Shown here in pieces: positions 9,533-17,688 of a DNA stretch of 64,000 bases. Position 1 is the stretch's first letter, and every line of letters starts with the position of its first letter. Origin of the DNA: Mongoliitalea lutea (lineage in GTDB: Bacteria; Bacteroidota; Bacteroidia; Cytophagales; Cyclobacteriaceae). The stretch is from positions 308 through 64,307 of the forward strand of contig NZ_BMYF01000026.1 in NCBI RefSeq assembly GCF_014652135.1, written 5' to 3'. Below the pieces are notes generated by a model that saw nothing but the letters and a program-made list of their open reading frames with translations, made no database searches and was not told the origin of the DNA. Made by a program: the position numbers and the translations under genes.

Positions 9533-9919
9533 TTAATTATCAAATATTGTTGCAATTAATTGGAATTCAGGAATTTGAACTTCAATTAGTTTGCCTGTTT
9601 TAAGAATTTCCATCAAATAAGTTCCTTTCATTTTACCTAAACCGGACTTTAAATTACATCCTGAAACATATTCGTGGTGTTGCCCTGACTCTAAGATTGG
9701 TTGACGCCCGACTACACCTTCACCTTGTACAATTTTTAAATCATCACCAGCATCATGAATTTCCCAATATCTTTTTAGTAACTTAACAGTTGTACTACTA
9801 TGATTTTCTATAGTTACTTTGTAAGTGAAAACATAATGATGTTGCTGAGGATTTGAAAAATCAGCTTGATAAGTGGTGTCTACAGTCACCTTAACTCCTT
9901 CGGTCGTAGCAGATACCAT
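9533..9919 (-). CDS. apaG: ApaG family protein
   Basis: 128 residues, the usual ApaG length, forming a fibronectin III-like beta sandwich. Characteristic parts are YVFTYKVTIENHSSTTVKLLKR, the GEGVVGRQPIL loop (GxGxxG-like) and the end region KMKGTYLMEI. ApaG is often named for cobalt/magnesium efflux phenotypes, but its molecular role is unclear. Start and length agree with homologues. It is followed closely by the methyltransferase gene and diverges from ung. Confidence 0.93.
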   Translation of the reverse strand: MVSATTEGVKVTVDTTYQADFSNPQQHHYVFTYKVTIENHSSTTVKLLKRYWEIHDAGDDLKIVQGEGVVGRQPILESGQHHEYVSGCNLKSGLGKMKGTYLMEILKTGKLIEVQIPEFQLIATIFDN

Positions 9920-9994
9920 TGTTTTTCTTATTTAATTAAATACATGTGACGAAATTATACATAAAATCTTTAATTGATACGGAATCATTAAAAA

Positions 9995-10657
9995 ATGGAT
10001 GTAAAAATTGAAAATAGTTGGAAAATTAAATTGAAAGAAGAGTTTGAAAAGCCCTACTTCAAGAACCTAACATCATTTGTCAAGATGGAATATCAATCAC
10101 AATCGGTCTATCCTAAAGGAAAAGAGATTTTTAATGCATTTGATGCATGTCCTTGGGATGAAGTGAAAGTGGTTATCTTAGGCCAGGATCCCTATCATGG
10201 TCCCGGTCAAGCTCACGGGTTATCTTTTTCAGTCCGCGAAGGAATTCCTTTTCCCCCGAGTTTGCTTAATATATTTAAAGAAATCAATAAAGACTTGGGA
10301 AAATCTATACCTGCTCATGGTGATTTAAGCAGATGGGCAAAACAAGGGGTGCTGCTCTTAAATTCAACACTAACTGTCCGTGCTCATCATGCAGGATCCC
10401 ATCAAGGTAGAGGTTGGGAAGAGTTTACAGATGTAGTTATTCAGCGCATTGCTTCTCAGAAGGAGCATGTGGTGTTTATGCTTTGGGGGGCTTATGCTCA
10501 GAAAAAAGGTGCATTTATTGATTCAAAAAAACATTGTGTTTTAAAAGCACCTCATCCCAGTCCATTGTCTGCTCATCGAGGATTTTTGGGGTGCGCTCAT
10601 TTTTCTCAAGCAAATATGTATTTGAAAAATAATGGTAAAGCGGAAGTAGAGTGGTGA
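9995..10657 (+). CDS. ung: Uracil-DNA glycosylase
   Basis: 220 residues, family 1 UDG. The water-activating motif [18 protein letters not shown] carries the catalytic Asp (D of GQDPYH). Further motifs are [23 protein letters not shown] and the C-terminal [11 protein letters not shown] leucine-loop motif with the catalytic His. The enzyme removes uracil from DNA at the start of base excision repair and acts in the cytoplasm. It has the full family length, no signal sequence, and its own transcription unit. Confidence 0.98.
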   Translation: MDVKIENSWKIKLKEEFEKPYFKNLTSFVKMEYQSQSVYPKGKEIFNAFDACPWDEVKVVILGQDPYHGPGQAHGLSFSVREGIPFPPSLLNIFKEINKDLGKSIPAHGDLSRWAKQGVLLLNSTLTVRAHHAGSHQGRGWEEFTDVVIQRIASQKEHVVFMLWGAYAQKKGAFIDSKKHCVLKAPHPSPLSAHRGFLGCAHFSQANMYLKNNGKAEVEW

Positions 10658-10734
10658 GCTAATTCTTCCAGACTTTAACTACCTACAAAACCTTCTCTTT
10701 TATACGTCGTTCCATTTAGTCAAAACAATATTTT

Positions 10735-12237
10735 ATGTTCAAAAACATTATCGCCGTACTTATTTTTCTAAATGCAGTTTCAGTAGGTTCCTTTGCGCAA
10801 AAAGTGCTTCAGGATCGCTTGGAGCAGCATGTGGAAGTTTTAGCCTCAGATTCCTTAGAGGGAAGAGGTTTGGGGACAGAGGGCCATTACAAAGCTTTTC
10901 AATATATTCTTTCCCAAATGAAAGCCATTGGTTTGGAGCCATTCGAAGGAAATTCCTATGTACATGAATTTTTCTACAAAGCCCAGTTGGTTCATGTCAA
11001 TGGAAAAAATATTGTCGGGATAATTCCAGGGTTTGATCCTCAACTCAAAGATGAAGTCATTGTCATTGGTGCACATTATGATCATGTAGGCTTTGAGATA
11101 CTACCATCCGGGACAAAACGAATTTTTCCAGGTGCTGATGACAATGCATCAGGGGTGGCCGGCATGCTTGAAATTGCCAGGATGATTATTGAAGGGGAGG
11201 AGCGACCCAAGCGAACCTTGGTCTTTATCGCCTTTGATGCAGAAGAGTCTGGATTGATTGGAGCGGATCGTTTTGTGAAAGCTGATAAACCATTTGATAA
11301 CTCCGCTATTAAGGCTATGTTCAGTTTGGATATGATCGGAATGCTGGGTAAGGCAAAGGGCTTAGAGTTGAAGGGATGGGAAACGCTTGCGGATGCGAAA
11401 GACCTCATGGCAAGAGCTCAGGCGAGAGAAGAAATGACTATCAAAAAAATGGATGCAAGCATTGAAATGCGTACCGATACTTGGCCTTTTGGCAAGATTG
11501 GTATTCCTGCCATTCATGTGTTTACAGGATTGATTTCTCCTTATCACAAACCAGAAGATACTGCTGATTTGTTGGATTATGAAGGCATGGCGAAGGTTAC
11601 ACGGTTCGTAACTGCCTTGACTTTGGAGGTGGCTAATACGGCAGAACTTTTACCAATCCCTTCCTTTAGTTTAGAAAAAGTTATTGGTGGCAAAGCGTTT
11701 CAGTTTGGTGCACAAATTGGTTTAGGGAATTCACACAACAGACATGTGCAAGAGTCCTTTCGTGCCAATGGTGTGTTTGCTTGGGAGGCAGGTCTATATG
11801 GAAACTGGAATATGACTAGGAATTTACAATTGGTTGTAAGCTCATTGATTGATTCCAATGGAAGCACTACTCCGTACTTTGAAGAGGATAGATTGAGAAG
11901 GTATTCTTTAACCATACCAGCTTTAATCCGTCTGACAACAGGCCCATCGGAAGATGGTGTTGGAAGGGCTTTCGTAGGCGCTGGGGCTTATTTTCGCCAT
12001 CATTTAAGTCAAAGATTACCAGAATTTGCCGGTATTGATTTTGTTGGGCCCGCTTGGGAGTTTCCAGATCAGGAGTGGGGAATAAACTTGCAGTTTGGCT
12101 TCCAAGTAGAAAAGCTTACGCTCACTTTTGACTGGAGAAATGCCCTGACGCAGCCTTTCAGTCTCGAATCCAGACCGGATTTGGAAGTATATAATCGCAA
12201 TTTCAGAGTTGGTTTAGCCTCTGCCTTCGGGAAGTAA
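10735..12237 (+). CDS. Exported M28 zinc peptidase with C-terminal beta-barrel-like domain
   Basis: 500 residues. A signal peptide (MFKNIIAVLIFLNAVSVGSFAQ) is followed by an M28 aminopeptidase domain to about residue 300. Zinc-site motifs are HYDHVG (His about 113), DDNASG (Asp about 135), DAEESGL (catalytic Glu pair about 170) and LDMIGM. The last 190 residues (about 310-500) are unlike the peptidase. They are rich in alternating aromatic and polar strands (GAQIGLG, LYGNWNM, GAGAYFRHH, NLQFGFQV) and end in GLASAFGK, resembling small outer-membrane barrels. The peptidase may therefore be tethered to the outer membrane; this is inference. Confidence 0.85.
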   Translation: MFKNIIAVLIFLNAVSVGSFAQKVLQDRLEQHVEVLASDSLEGRGLGTEGHYKAFQYILSQMKAIGLEPFEGNSYVHEFFYKAQLVHVNGKNIVGIIPGFDPQLKDEVIVIGAHYDHVGFEILPSGTKRIFPGADDNASGVAGMLEIARMIIEGEERPKRTLVFIAFDAEESGLIGADRFVKADKPFDNSAIKAMFSLDMIGMLGKAKGLELKGWETLADAKDLMARAQAREEMTIKKMDASIEMRTDTWPFGKIGIPAIHVFTGLISPYHKPEDTADLLDYEGMAKVTRFVTALTLEVANTAELLPIPSFSLEKVIGGKAFQFGAQIGLGNSHNRHVQESFRANGVFAWEAGLYGNWNMTRNLQLVVSSLIDSNGSTTPYFEEDRLRRYSLTIPALIRLTTGPSEDGVGRAFVGAGAYFRHHLSQRLPEFAGIDFVGPAWEFPDQEWGINLQFGFQVEKLTLTFDWRNALTQPFSLESRPDLEVYNRNFRVGLASAFGK

Positions 12238-12323
12238 GCAGTTGGCAGTGAATAGTGAGTAGTGAAGAGTGAGCAGTTAGCAGTGAACAGTGATTAAGTG
12301 ATTAGTAATTAGTAAACAGTTAG
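12238..12323. repeat. Low-complexity AGTGA-type degenerate repeat
   Basis: Just after the M28 stop codon the sequence consists of loosely repeated units such as GCAGT, AGTGA and TTAGT. No gene or hairpin is apparent. Confidence 0.6.
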
Positions 12324-12441
12324 TTGAAACTTTCGTTTGTGGGTTTTAACCCAGTAATGAATTGAATGTTATTGTCTCAAATTCAGAGGCTTTAAAAAGG
12401 AATCCGCCAATCAATTGCCGTGGCTTTCAAGCCCCGGCATT
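12324..12441 (+). repeat. 118-bp intergenic repeat, copy A
   Basis: Copy A of a direct repeat offset by 170 bp from copy B. The last 41 bases are identical in both copies. Each copy contains two small palindromes, GGGTTTTAACCC-like and GGCTTTCAAGCC. It is non-coding and resembles a multicopy intergenic (REP-like) element. Confidence 0.8.
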
Positions 12442-12493
12442 GGCAGGGAATAGTTGAATTGGGAATGAGGAATGAATAATTAAGAATGAATTG

Positions 12494-12611
12494 TTTAATC
12501 TTTCGTTCGTGGGTTTCAACCCAGTGATAAATTGACTGTTATTGTTTGAAATTCAGATGTTTTGAAAAAGAATCCGCCAATCAATTGCCGTGGCTTTCAA
12601 GCCCCGGCATT
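12494..12611 (+). repeat. 118-bp intergenic repeat, copy B
   Basis: Second copy, same length, with about a dozen differences in the first two thirds and none in the last 41 bases. The substitutions in the first palindrome keep it palindromic (GGGTTTCAACCC), which suggests the RNA or DNA hairpin matters. Confidence 0.8.
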
Positions 12612-12890
12612 AAAGGAGGTATTAGTTTTGAAAAGTGAGTAAAAAACCTTCCTCCTTGTCTCTTCCTGAAAATACTTGACACTTTTTTAAAGCATAATTC
12701 TCTTATCTACAAGCCATCAATATTTTGCCGTAGGCATATTTCAACTTTATTTCGCGCAAGCATATTTCCTTTCACCCCTGTCTTGATTCTTGTGTCAATC
12801 GCTTCTGCTTGAGTCTAATCTCTCGCTTCTCGCTTCTAGATTCTATTGATCCTTCATCCTTCATCCCTCATCCTTCTTACCTTCACCCTT
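12612..12890. repeat. Non-coding spacer with short repeat motifs
   Basis: No gene is seen. The spacer contains ATATTTCAACTTTATTTCGC (12736-12755), shared with the spacers at 41.65 and 57.6 kb. It also has a TCTCGCTTCTCGCTTCT stretch (about 12811-12839) similar to one at 59169-59196, and degenerate CATCCTT repeats (12852-12890). Confidence 0.6.
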
Positions 12891-13349
12891 TCATTCCTCA
12901 AATCCCGGCTTGATATTTTCCCAAAAGCGGTCCAAGGCCATGATTCTTGGTTTGAGAAAGGAGATGATAGCTGGCCAATGGTCTTTGTTGAGTACGTTTA
13001 AATTTGCTTGATAGCATTGGATGTAGGAGTACGTTTGCCCAAAATCATCGCTTGCATGCAATTCCCAATCCCACACTTCTTGGGTTTCTGCTTCTAATAG
13101 TTTTCGAAACTGTTCGAATTGCTGAAAAAATAGCGCCTGCAATTCTTCGTCTTTATGGGTGATTTCTATGCCTATGGAAACAAACTCCCGTTCTGCCTTC
13201 ATACGAAAATAGATGTCTTTGACACCTGTTTTGTAATTCTGCCAATTCATACGGCTGTGTCCAAATGCAGAAGGTACAGGTTTCATATACAGCCCAAATG
13301 TCGTCCAAAATTCCTTCCGTATGTTCGCTAACTCAGCTTTGGAATACAT
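12891..13349 (-). CDS. DUF4268 domain-containing protein
   Basis: 152 residues, single domain. The pattern MYSKAELANIRKEFWTTFG...RMNWQNYKTGVKDIYFRM matches the DUF4268 family common in Bacteroidota, which is also found as a C-terminal domain of nuclease-like proteins. The protein is charged and soluble, with Trp-rich segments (VWDWELHASDD). The function is not established. It follows the ChaN-like gene by six bases on the same strand and probably ends that operon. Confidence 0.8.
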   Translation of the reverse strand: MYSKAELANIRKEFWTTFGLYMKPVPSAFGHSRMNWQNYKTGVKDIYFRMKAEREFVSIGIEITHKDEELQALFFQQFEQFRKLLEAETQEVWDWELHASDDFGQTYSYIQCYQANLNVLNKDHWPAIISFLKPRIMALDRFWENIKPGFEE

Positions 13350-13355
13350 ACTTGC

Positions 13356-14219
13356 TTAATAACTTTTGGGTATGTCTGTAGGTGTGACGATAATAAAGTC
13401 CGCACTTTGCCTAGTGCGCTCATCAATACTGGATAAATCAGCCTGTTCTACCGTATTGATGGTAAGGATTGGAAGGTTAGGAAATTGTTGGCGAACATAC
13501 CAAACAATGCCTTCATAGAAATTGCTATGATAAGAGCCGTTTATATGCAAAACTTGATGCCCTTTTTCTAAATACTCTTGCATGGAATAAGCCATTGTCG
13601 CATCCTTGATAGCTTGGGCATCGATCATGAAGTCCAAATTCATAGAACTACCATGCATCATCTCCTTCATGGCAGCATAAGCAGGCAATGTCCTGTCCAC
13701 TGTGACAGGAAGTGGCGCAATAAATCGTTTGGCATCTTCACTGAGTTTTTCCAGTCCTTCTAAACCTTCTCTGCTGACTAAAGAAGCATATTTTCTTGGT
13801 ATGTTAGACGCAATAAATGGGATAGTATTGGTTTTGGCAAAAAGCATTAAGGGTTTGTAATCCGTCGCATAGTTATTCCATAGCTTGGATTCTGTTTCAA
13901 AGGTTTTGTCGGTCATCCATCCTGCCATCCACTCATCAATAGTCAATTGGTCATCCCGCTCAAAAAACTCCCCTGCAAGCATCAGTTTTTCGTTTTCTGG
14001 CTGTAATGCTTTCAGCAGTTGTAACTGAAGCCAATGGACCATGGTATTGTTATGCAGTTCGCCGAAAAATATCAATTGAGCAGATTTTGACTCCTCAATA
14101 ATCGCTTCGAAGTTTACTTGTTCTCCCTTGTTATTGAACACAGTAAAAGGTGTAGTCTGTGCCTGCGTAGTCCAAATCGAAGCCATATAGGCCAAGAATA
14201 TCATCGAAAATTTATGCAT
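13356..14219 (-). CDS. ChaN-family exported haem-binding-like protein
   Basis: 287 residues with an N-terminal signal sequence (HKFSMIFLAYMASIWTTQAQ). The ChaN/PF04187 core follows, with the family motif IFFGELHNNTMVHWLQLQLL, then LAGEFFERDD and the C-terminal VLHINGSYHSNF region. Campylobacter ChaN binds haem through a conserved Tyr; whether this one does is unknown. It is probably periplasmic or membrane-associated. Its start overlaps the folB end by eight bases, so it is co-translated with folate and DivIVA-like genes, an unexpected partner set. Confidence 0.85.
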   Translation of the reverse strand: MHKFSMIFLAYMASIWTTQAQTTPFTVFNNKGEQVNFEAIIEESKSAQLIFFGELHNNTMVHWLQLQLLKALQPENEKLMLAGEFFERDDQLTIDEWMAGWMTDKTFETESKLWNNYATDYKPLMLFAKTNTIPFIASNIPRKYASLVSREGLEGLEKLSEDAKRFIAPLPVTVDRTLPAYAAMKEMMHGSSMNLDFMIDAQAIKDATMAYSMQEYLEKGHQVLHINGSYHSNFYEGIVWYVRQQFPNLPILTINTVEQADLSSIDERTRQSADFIIVTPTDIPKSY

Positions 14220-14577
14220 AGTCTTCTGGATACTGTACCGTTACGGAGGAAAAGTTGACCAAGCCTCCCACAGCGGGTTGTTGTTTTTTTATCGTGATAG
14301 CTATTGTTTGTATTTGGGGATATACTGCTACAGCATCTTCAATGATCAGATGTGCAAGATGCTCTAAAAGTTTGACAGGTGTTTGCATGCGTTTGGCAGT
14401 GATTTCATAGAGTTTACCGTAATCTACCGTGCCTTCCAAGTCATCCTCTGTCATAGCTTTTTTAAACTTATAGTTTACCGTGATGTCCACCAAAAAGAGA
14501 TTGCCAAGTTTGTTCTCTTCTGGAAATACCCCGTGGTAAGCATAAAATGAAGCACCCTCTAAGCGTACAATTCCCAT
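14212..14577 (-). CDS. folB: Dihydroneopterin aldolase
   Basis: 121 residues. FolB converts 7,8-dihydroneopterin to 6-hydroxymethyl-dihydropterin and glycolaldehyde in folate synthesis. Visible motifs are FYAYHGVFPEENKLGN with the conserved Tyr/His/Glu, a TVDYGKLYEI strand, LLEHLAHLIIED and the end AITIKKQQPAVGG with the catalytic Lys region. Length is typical. The start shares a base with the stop of the DivIVA-like gene (TAATG) and the end overlaps the ChaN-like gene, so translation of all three is coupled. Confidence 0.95.
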   Translation of the reverse strand: MGIVRLEGASFYAYHGVFPEENKLGNLFLVDITVNYKFKKAMTEDDLEGTVDYGKLYEITAKRMQTPVKLLEHLAHLIIEDAVAVYPQIQTIAITIKKQQPAVGGLVNFSSVTVQYPEDYA

Positions 14578-15479
14578 TAGTCAAACTGATCAAAGAATGA
14601 TCCCCCTTTTTTCTTTTTATCCTCCGCTGGTTCAGACGGAACTTCCGCTATTGGCTCTTTTTTCTCTTCGGGCTCGAAATTCTCTTCCAGTTCCTCTGTA
14701 ATGACCTCTTCGATTTCTTCTGTAATTGAATCTTCAGAAGCAGTTAATTCTTCTGTTTCTTCGGTAAGAGTTTCTGGCTGGTTTAGTTCCTCTTCCGAAA
14801 GCTCACTACTCACTTCCAAAGTTACTTCTTGTGAAACTTCCTCTTTTACAAAAACAACAACTTCCTCTTTTTCGACCAATGTTTCATCAGGTAGGATGAT
14901 GGCCGTTTTTGGTTTAGCAAAGTTTTGGACCATTTCCTCGTAAACCGATAGATTTACTTTTTTAAAAGTCTCATTGGAAACTGTGATGTTATCTTGGATA
15001 TCATCCGTGAGTTTGTGGAGGTTTCTTAAAATTAACTCACGCTGGCTTATCAAATGCTCATAATTACGTATGAGTCCAGTCACGTCTGCCTTGACTCCCT
15101 CCAAGATTTGCTTAGCTTTCTTTTCTGCTTCTTCTACGATTGTATGTGCTTTGCGTTGTGCATCGATGAGCATACCCTCAGAATTTTCTTTGGCAGCACC
15201 CATGATTTCGTCAGCAGCGCTCGTTGCTTCTTCAATGATACTGGCACCAGTGTCTTCAGCAGTTTTTAAGGTTCGGAAAAGGGATTCTTCCACCTGCTTG
15301 AGTTTATTGGCTTCCGCTTGAGCTTTGGCGAGTTCTCCTTCCAACTTGGATTTTTCTTCCAAAAGACTCTCGTAATCCTTTGCTACGATAGCTAAAAAGC
15401 TGCTTACTTCATCTTTATCGTATCCTCTGAAGATTTTTTCGAAGGTTTTATCTTTGATTTCGGCTGAGGTTATTTTCAT
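14577..15479 (-). CDS. DivIVA domain-containing coiled-coil protein
   Basis: 300 residues. The N-terminal DivIVA signature (MKITSAEIKDKTFEKIFRGY, then DKDEVSSFL) is followed by a long coiled coil (about 35-190) with LEEKSKLEGELAKAQAEANK-type heptads. The C-terminal 100 residues are extremely acidic and low in complexity (repeated EE, TEE, SEE), ending with KKKGGSFFDQFD. DivIVA proteins bind curved membranes or act as scaffolds; in Bacteroidota the role is poorly known. It is cytoplasmic. It is translationally coupled to folB downstream and is eight bases from the WD40 gene upstream. Confidence 0.88.
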   Translation of the reverse strand: MKITSAEIKDKTFEKIFRGYDKDEVSSFLAIVAKDYESLLEEKSKLEGELAKAQAEANKLKQVEESLFRTLKTAEDTGASIIEEATSAADEIMGAAKENSEGMLIDAQRKAHTIVEEAEKKAKQILEGVKADVTGLIRNYEHLISQRELILRNLHKLTDDIQDNITVSNETFKKVNLSVYEEMVQNFAKPKTAIILPDETLVEKEEVVVFVKEEVSQEVTLEVSSELSEEELNQPETLTEETEELTASEDSITEEIEEVITEELEENFEPEEKKEPIAEVPSEPAEDKKKKGGSFFDQFD

Positions 15480-15486
15480 GGTGTTT

Positions 15487-16404
15487 TTAAAGTTCTACTT
15501 GCCAGATTGAAATGGTGCGGTCATCGCTGATAGAGACGATGGATTGGTTGTAAGTACTCCAGAGTACTTTGTTGATCGATGTGCCATGTCCTGCATAGCG
15601 GGCTTTGTCAATCACTTTGAGTAATCGATGTGTTTCGGCATCCCATACTTTGATGGATTTGTCCATGCTACAGGTTACATAATACTTCCCATCTTCTCGG
15701 AAGGAAATGTAATTGATGGCGAACATATGGGCAACGATGGATTCTTGCAGATAATATTTTTCTGTATCCCAAATATTCATGTAAGCATCCCGTCCACCCG
15801 ATACCAGCATGGGTTTATTCGGGGCATACGCTAATCCAAATACGGAATTATTATGCGCATCCAAGCTGTATATGGGGCTATGGTCAGCCAAATTGATGAT
15901 TTTGATACTATGATCACTGAGTCCCGCGGCTAGTTGTCTCCTGCTTGGATCGATAGCCAATATACGAACACTTTTTTTGCTGATTTTTATATGTTTTTTT
16001 ACAGCACGCTGCTCTATATCAATAATATGAATAATCCCATCACCTGTTCCGACATAGAGTTCATTTCCAATAGCTTTGATATCAAATATGGATTGATCGG
16101 TCATTTTGAGGGACCATAATTCTTTGCTGTTTTCCAGGTCTATGACATGTATTCCTTCAAAATTATGGCCTATAAACAACAGGTTACGTTCTTTATCAAT
16201 CTCCAGAGCATACACAGAATGCCCTACTTTTGCCATCAATTTTCCGTCTCTAGGATTATCTAGATCCCATTCCACGACCATTCCATCCCCCGAACCCGTG
16301 TAAAAGAATCGCGGATCGGGTCCTTCCGTCAGTGCGTAGATACAATCATTGTGACCGGTGAGGCTATGGAGTTTATTAACTTGAATTTTTAACATAAATT
16401 GCAA
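15487..16404 (-). CDS. WD40 repeat protein
   Basis: 305 residues made of about seven WD40 blades, for example LTGHNDCIYAL, GSGDGMVVEWDL, SGGRDAYMNIWDTEKY, CSMDKSIKVWDAETH and the final ISDDRTISIWQVEL. There is no signal peptide, so it is probably a cytoplasmic scaffold. It begins the minus-strand operon with DivIVA, folB, ChaN and DUF4268. The divergent phosphopantetheinyl transferase starts only 28 bases away, so the two promoters must overlap the opposite 5' ends. Confidence 0.92.
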   Translation of the reverse strand: MQFMLKIQVNKLHSLTGHNDCIYALTEGPDPRFFYTGSGDGMVVEWDLDNPRDGKLMAKVGHSVYALEIDKERNLLFIGHNFEGIHVIDLENSKELWSLKMTDQSIFDIKAIGNELYVGTGDGIIHIIDIEQRAVKKHIKISKKSVRILAIDPSRRQLAAGLSDHSIKIINLADHSPIYSLDAHNNSVFGLAYAPNKPMLVSGGRDAYMNIWDTEKYYLQESIVAHMFAINYISFREDGKYYVTCSMDKSIKVWDAETHRLLKVIDKARYAGHGTSINKVLWSTYNQSIVSISDDRTISIWQVEL

Positions 16405-16432
16405 CGATATGTAAACAACCCCGCAAGGGCCT

Positions 16433-17062
16433 ATGCAAACAAAAATAGAAAAAATAAGTCCTTTATCAGCCTATGCTGTAAAGAATATTGAAGATATATC
16501 TGATAATGGAATGGATTTTTTGAGTTTCAGAGAAAAGCTTTCAATGGCCAATATATCCCGAGACTCCAAAAGAATGGAATGGAAAAGTGCCAGAATGGCC
16601 GTCAAAGAGGCATTAGATGGTATTTCTATGCCTTACCCTGGATTTTTTAAAGATGAATTTGGAAAATCTCACCCAATGGATGGGTATGGGTATGTTTCCC
16701 TAACGCATACCAAAAATCTTGCTGCGGCCATTTTTCACCGAGATATGCCTGTGGGAATTGATCTGGATTATATCCGGCCTAAAATTGTTCGTCTAGCGCC
16801 CAAATTCCTGTGTGAACAGGAGATGGACTTTTTGGGTAAAGATGAACTTTTGCACACCATTGCCTGGTCAGCCAAAGAGTCTATTTTCAAATGTCAGGGA
16901 AAAAGAGGAGTAAGTCTGAAGGATAATATTGTTTTGGAACCATTTGAAGTAACCTCTGAAATCATCAAGGGCAGGATTGTGGGCACGGAATTTTCAGACC
17001 ATCATTATACTGTCAAAATGATCCAAGAAGGGGAGTTTGTACTGACTTATACAGTTTGGTAG
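16433..17062 (+). CDS. 4'-phosphopantetheinyl transferase superfamily protein
   Basis: 209 residues. It carries the Sfp-type motifs: VSLTHTKNLAAAIFHR, then GIDLDYIRPKI (Mg-binding Asp) and WSAKESIFKCQGKRGVSL (WxxKEA-like). These enzymes transfer phosphopantetheine from CoA to a carrier-protein Ser. No dedicated carrier protein gene is nearby, so the target may be the fatty-acid ACP or a secondary-metabolite carrier. Length fits the short bacterial group. It is probably co-transcribed with the redoxin gene 34 bases later. Confidence 0.9.
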   Translation: MQTKIEKISPLSAYAVKNIEDISDNGMDFLSFREKLSMANISRDSKRMEWKSARMAVKEALDGISMPYPGFFKDEFGKSHPMDGYGYVSLTHTKNLAAAIFHRDMPVGIDLDYIRPKIVRLAPKFLCEQEMDFLGKDELLHTIAWSAKESIFKCQGKRGVSLKDNIVLEPFEVTSEIIKGRIVGTEFSDHHYTVKMIQEGEFVLTYTVW

Positions 17063-17096
17063 TATATTTGTTCATACCAAAATAAAGACCCAAACA

Positions 17097-17684
17097 ATGA
17101 AGCGATACCTTGTAATTGTAACCTTATTCCTGCTAGCGCTTACAACAGCCAAAGCCCAGCGAGTGGATGATTTTACACTGATCAATGCTGTGGATGGTCA
17201 GGAGTATACTCTTGAGCAGTTCAATAAGCAAACTGCATTGGTATTGGTTTTTACAGGATTGAATTGTCCATTTAGTCGCTTGTATGAAGATCGCTTAATC
17301 GCACTTCACAATACCTTCTCAGCCCAAAATATTTCATTTGTCTTGATCAATCCTTTGGTGGGTTTTGATGAAGAGGAATCGGAAGAGAAAATCAAACAGC
17401 GGGTTGAGTCCAAAGGAATGAAGTTCCCATTTTTGATGGATGTCAGTCAGGAAGTCAGCCGTTCCTTTGAAATCACTAAATTACCTGAAGTAGTGGTAAT
17501 TACCTTCAGTCCAACTGGTGCGTCCATAGCCTACAGAGGAGCGATTGATAATAATCCTCAGGTAGCAGCTAATGCAAACTTGAAGTATTTGGAAAACGCA
17601 CTTACATCTATTACCAACCGCAGAAATCCAAGTCCTGCATCTAGTAGGCCTGTAGGTTGTAACGTTCGATACGTGGGCTTTTAA
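17097..17684 (+). CDS. Exported thioredoxin-fold (redoxin-like) protein
   Basis: 195 residues. A signal peptide (MKRYLVIVTLFLLALTTAKA) precedes a thioredoxin-like domain with LVLVFTGLNCPFSRLYEDRL. The usual CxxC is replaced by CPFS, so only the peroxiredoxin-like N-terminal Cys remains. A second Cys lies in the C-terminal tail (RPVGCNVRYVGF) and could act as resolving residue. A cis-Pro region (KLPEVVVI) is present. The protein probably acts in the periplasm. It converges with the next gene, which ends four bases away. The family is AhpC/TSA-like; the substrate is unknown. Confidence 0.82.
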   Translation: MKRYLVIVTLFLLALTTAKAQRVDDFTLINAVDGQEYTLEQFNKQTALVLVFTGLNCPFSRLYEDRLIALHNTFSAQNISFVLINPLVGFDEEESEEKIKQRVESKGMKFPFLMDVSQEVSRSFEITKLPEVVVITFSPTGASIAYRGAIDNNPQVAANANLKYLENALTSITNRRNPSPASSRPVGCNVRYVGF

Positions 17685-17688
17685 GTGC

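Noticed and set aside
12324-12611. CRISPR array
   Set aside because: There are only two copies, the unit is too long (118 bp) and no regular spacers are present.
14701-15321. Several Ser-rich frames opposite the DivIVA-like gene
   Set aside because: They are complements of the acidic and coiled-coil codons of the real gene.
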